A DNA stretch of 64,000 bases. Origin: Cladorhizidae sp. MBARI D1340-BT2 (Eukaryota; Porifera; Demospongiae; Poecilosclerida; Cladorhizidae). The position numbers and the translations under genes are program-made. Location of the stretch: contig JAQNBH010000017.1 in assembly GCA_028752905.1 (NCBI GenBank), forward strand, positions 38,959,929 to 39,023,928, given 5' to 3'. The first letter of the stretch is position 1, and every line of letters starts with the position of its first letter. The notes beneath the pieces were generated by a model that ran no database searches, was not told where the DNA came from, and was given only the letters and a program-made list of their open reading frames with translations. Below, piece after piece: positions 62,191 to 64,000 of the stretch.

Positions 62191-62830
62191 GGTATGTGCT
62201 ACAATTCAAGCAGGTAACTTCCTGGCTGCTTTAGTGGCCTTTTTTTCCACATCCTCTTTGCAAAATAAAAGACTTAGTTAAAGCAAACGTCGTAGCTTTC
62301 AATAACTTATGATCCTTTTTAGTTCAGCAATAACTATATTATGATCACAATATCCGAGCTGGGAAAGTTATGCAGCTATCTATATATTGAGCTACTTCCA
62401 TATCAAACTCGCCTATCATAAGAGGCCTACTTAAAGCACCATGAGGTAAGTTTGGTAATGCTCAGGATCTTGGACTGATTGTAATTTACAAAGTTAGCTA
62501 GGTACTGTCAAAACTCCTCACTATACTTTTACAAACTTCTTCCCTAAGATTACACTGAACTTGGTAACATTCTCACAGGCTATTTTAACCTTGATCTCTG
62601 AACTACAGCTGTGATAGTTCCCTCTTTTACATTTTTGAATCTTTCAGTACGTTTGCTAACTGCACCTGTTGTTCCATATCTACTCAAGCAGATTTCTCTT
62701 TCTTCAGCTTCTTGATAGATGCTTCAAATTCTACTACAGAGAAGGAATTATCCATGACATTATCTGCATTCCGAAAGGATTAAGCTGTAAGATCATCAAT
62801 TTAATCTGCAACCTCTGTTCTGGACCTTAA
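62191..62830. other. Non-coding stretch, nothing recognised
   Basis: No open frame, repeat or RNA gene is recognised. Confidence 0.5.
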
Positions 62831-63870
62831 ATCTTAAAATGATCAACCCAACACCGGGAAATAGTGTTCCATCTGAATTGGCTATAAAATTCACTATGAC
62901 AGGTGGCTTCCATGTTTAAGAATGGAAGCCATTGGCCGTACTGCTTTTAAAAGCCTCTTTTCATCTCCGCCATTGAAGTATCTCTGCATCTTGTTTTGCA
63001 ACCTTTGGACCCCTTTTTCCATTTCCCCCCCACATGGAGGGTGTGCAGCATTGCTCCAATTCTTCCAAGCCTCCTTGGCCGTGGAGCTATCAACTTTCAG
63101 ATTACAATCATATAAAAGCACTTCTCTTCCTCATAAGCCTGAGGGTTGGAATATAATTATGTTTGAGTCGTGTTGAAGGTCAGTGACACACTATGTCCTT
63201 ATCTAAGTCAGAAGCAATGTTGTATTGATTGTTTATTGAATGGAGCCATCATGTGGTTGACCCTGGATGCATTCACAACAATGATCTATCAGTAGGAGCT
63301 ATCTTCCAGTCCAACTTCTTGTAGATGGCTGGGGCCTGTTCTTTTATGATGGGACACATTAATAGAGTGGTAGGTGATCAAAAAAAAGTTCAAGGGGTAG
63401 TGGTCTGTACTCAACTCTCCGATATGAACTGAGCCAGACAAGCCTGGATTAATGAAGTAATTTGTGGTGGTTGGAACATTCCCTGTGAAGTAGTTGTAAC
63501 ATGGTTCAGTTGACAAATCATTCAGAGAATAGAAATTCCATCTATATCACACAAAAGGTTACTGTGACTATTCTGAGGTTTTCCTAAGGGTTTACCAAAT
63601 GGGCATTGTAACCTCCACCAACGTAAGGTGTTATGCATCTCAAGTATGCAGTCAGATGAAGGCAGATACTGATAAGCAGAAAGGGATCTTCAAAGCAATG
63701 ATTGTACCAGACTATATGCCTGCAATGGGGGATGTTTCTAGATGTTTCTAAATTTTTCTTCCAAGTACTGTCAATCCTTCCATCTCTCCTTAGTTACTCT
63801 CAGGTCAGATATTTATCTGCTGTCACATATGGTGAAGCTTGACATCTGTAGATGAATAGAATGAATGTGT
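62830..63870 (-). pseudogene. Broken LINE: endonuclease end and linker
   Basis: Reading leftward, 63700-63540 gives YLRCITPYVGGGYNAHL, resembling the G-D-F-N-A endonuclease block. The open stretch 63516-63289 gives NYFINPGLSGSVHIGELSTD and HYPLNF, the end of the endonuclease with the (S/T)-D-H-x-P motif. The open stretch 63121-62894 has TAKEAWKNWSNAAHPPCGGE, typical of the linker before reverse transcriptase in CR1/L2-like LINEs. Reverse transcriptase itself is absent. It is a different family from the LINE at 22674-26644. Confidence 0.6.
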
Positions 63871-64000
63871 CAGCATACTGGGCCTGGTAGTGCCCACTGT
63901 AGTAACTTGAAGTCTGAACTGAACAGTTTATTTGTTTGTGAGCAAATTCTGTATTTCATTGTCTGCCCTAGAGGTGGCTTTATTCAGCGCATTATGTCAC
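63871..64000. other. Window end, nothing recognised
   Basis: Short non-coding remainder, possibly more of the broken LINE. Confidence 0.3.

Overview
This is a eukaryotic, intron-containing, AT-rich window with no bacterial features. About two thirds of it is transposable elements. Two host gene pieces point to an early-branching marine animal, most likely a demosponge. One is the last exon of an adhesion-type GPCR (4960-5587). The other is a broken gene of the fibrinogen-like 'GGWMR...DPLWDGAGCGP' family, which I associate with sponges and cnidarians (about 8480-9740, minus). The organism is an inference.

Layout. 1-2272: decayed Ty3/gypsy copy (Gyp-E2), then a 69-bp minisatellite. 2.8-9.74 kb: host-like DNA with the GPCR exon, a hammerhead-ribozyme repeat at 7197-7295 and the fibrinogen-like pseudogene. 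9.74-17.05 kb: decayed K02A2.6-type gypsy element (Gyp-K), interrupted by Gyp-A (10061-14296). 18.95-28.95 kb: Gyp-B, interrupted by a TA-flanked MITE (21733-22578) and a LINE (22674-26644). 29.4-31.1 kb: two minisatellites. 33100-36583: a Ginger1 DNA transposon encoding a gypsy-like integrase, a Ulp1-like protease and a PHD finger. 36.6-41.3 kb: mostly repeats and non-coding DNA. 41471-62190: a stack of nested elements. Gyp-D holds a TTAA-flanked foldback element in its 5' LTR, Gyp-C and a hAT transposon. Gyp-C in turn holds a solo LTR and, inside its 3' LTR, the intact Gyp-E (50408-55905, minus). 62.8-63.87 kb: a second, broken LINE on the minus strand.

Main biology. (1) Gyp-A, B, C and D all carry integrase upstream of reverse transcriptase (gag-PR-IN-RT-RNaseH). 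This is the Ty1/copia-like order known from Gmr1-type gypsy elements. Three have a primer-binding site matching the 3' end of tRNA-Leu and the fourth a weaker match. (2) Gyp-E is young: its LTRs differ by one indel and it has one 1680-codon gag-pol frame. It has no tRNA-type primer site. The 14 nt next to its 5' LTR are complementary to 14 nt inside the LTR, as in Tf1/sushi-type self-priming. (3) Gyp-B is flanked by a perfect 5-bp duplication, but both of its outer ends are the 3' (U5) end of the LTR. (4) The Ginger1 copy adds a PHD finger to the integrase-Ulp1 arrangement known for that group.

The 5-kb intact frame of Gyp-E suggests the sequence is accurate, so the many frameshifts elsewhere are probably real decay.
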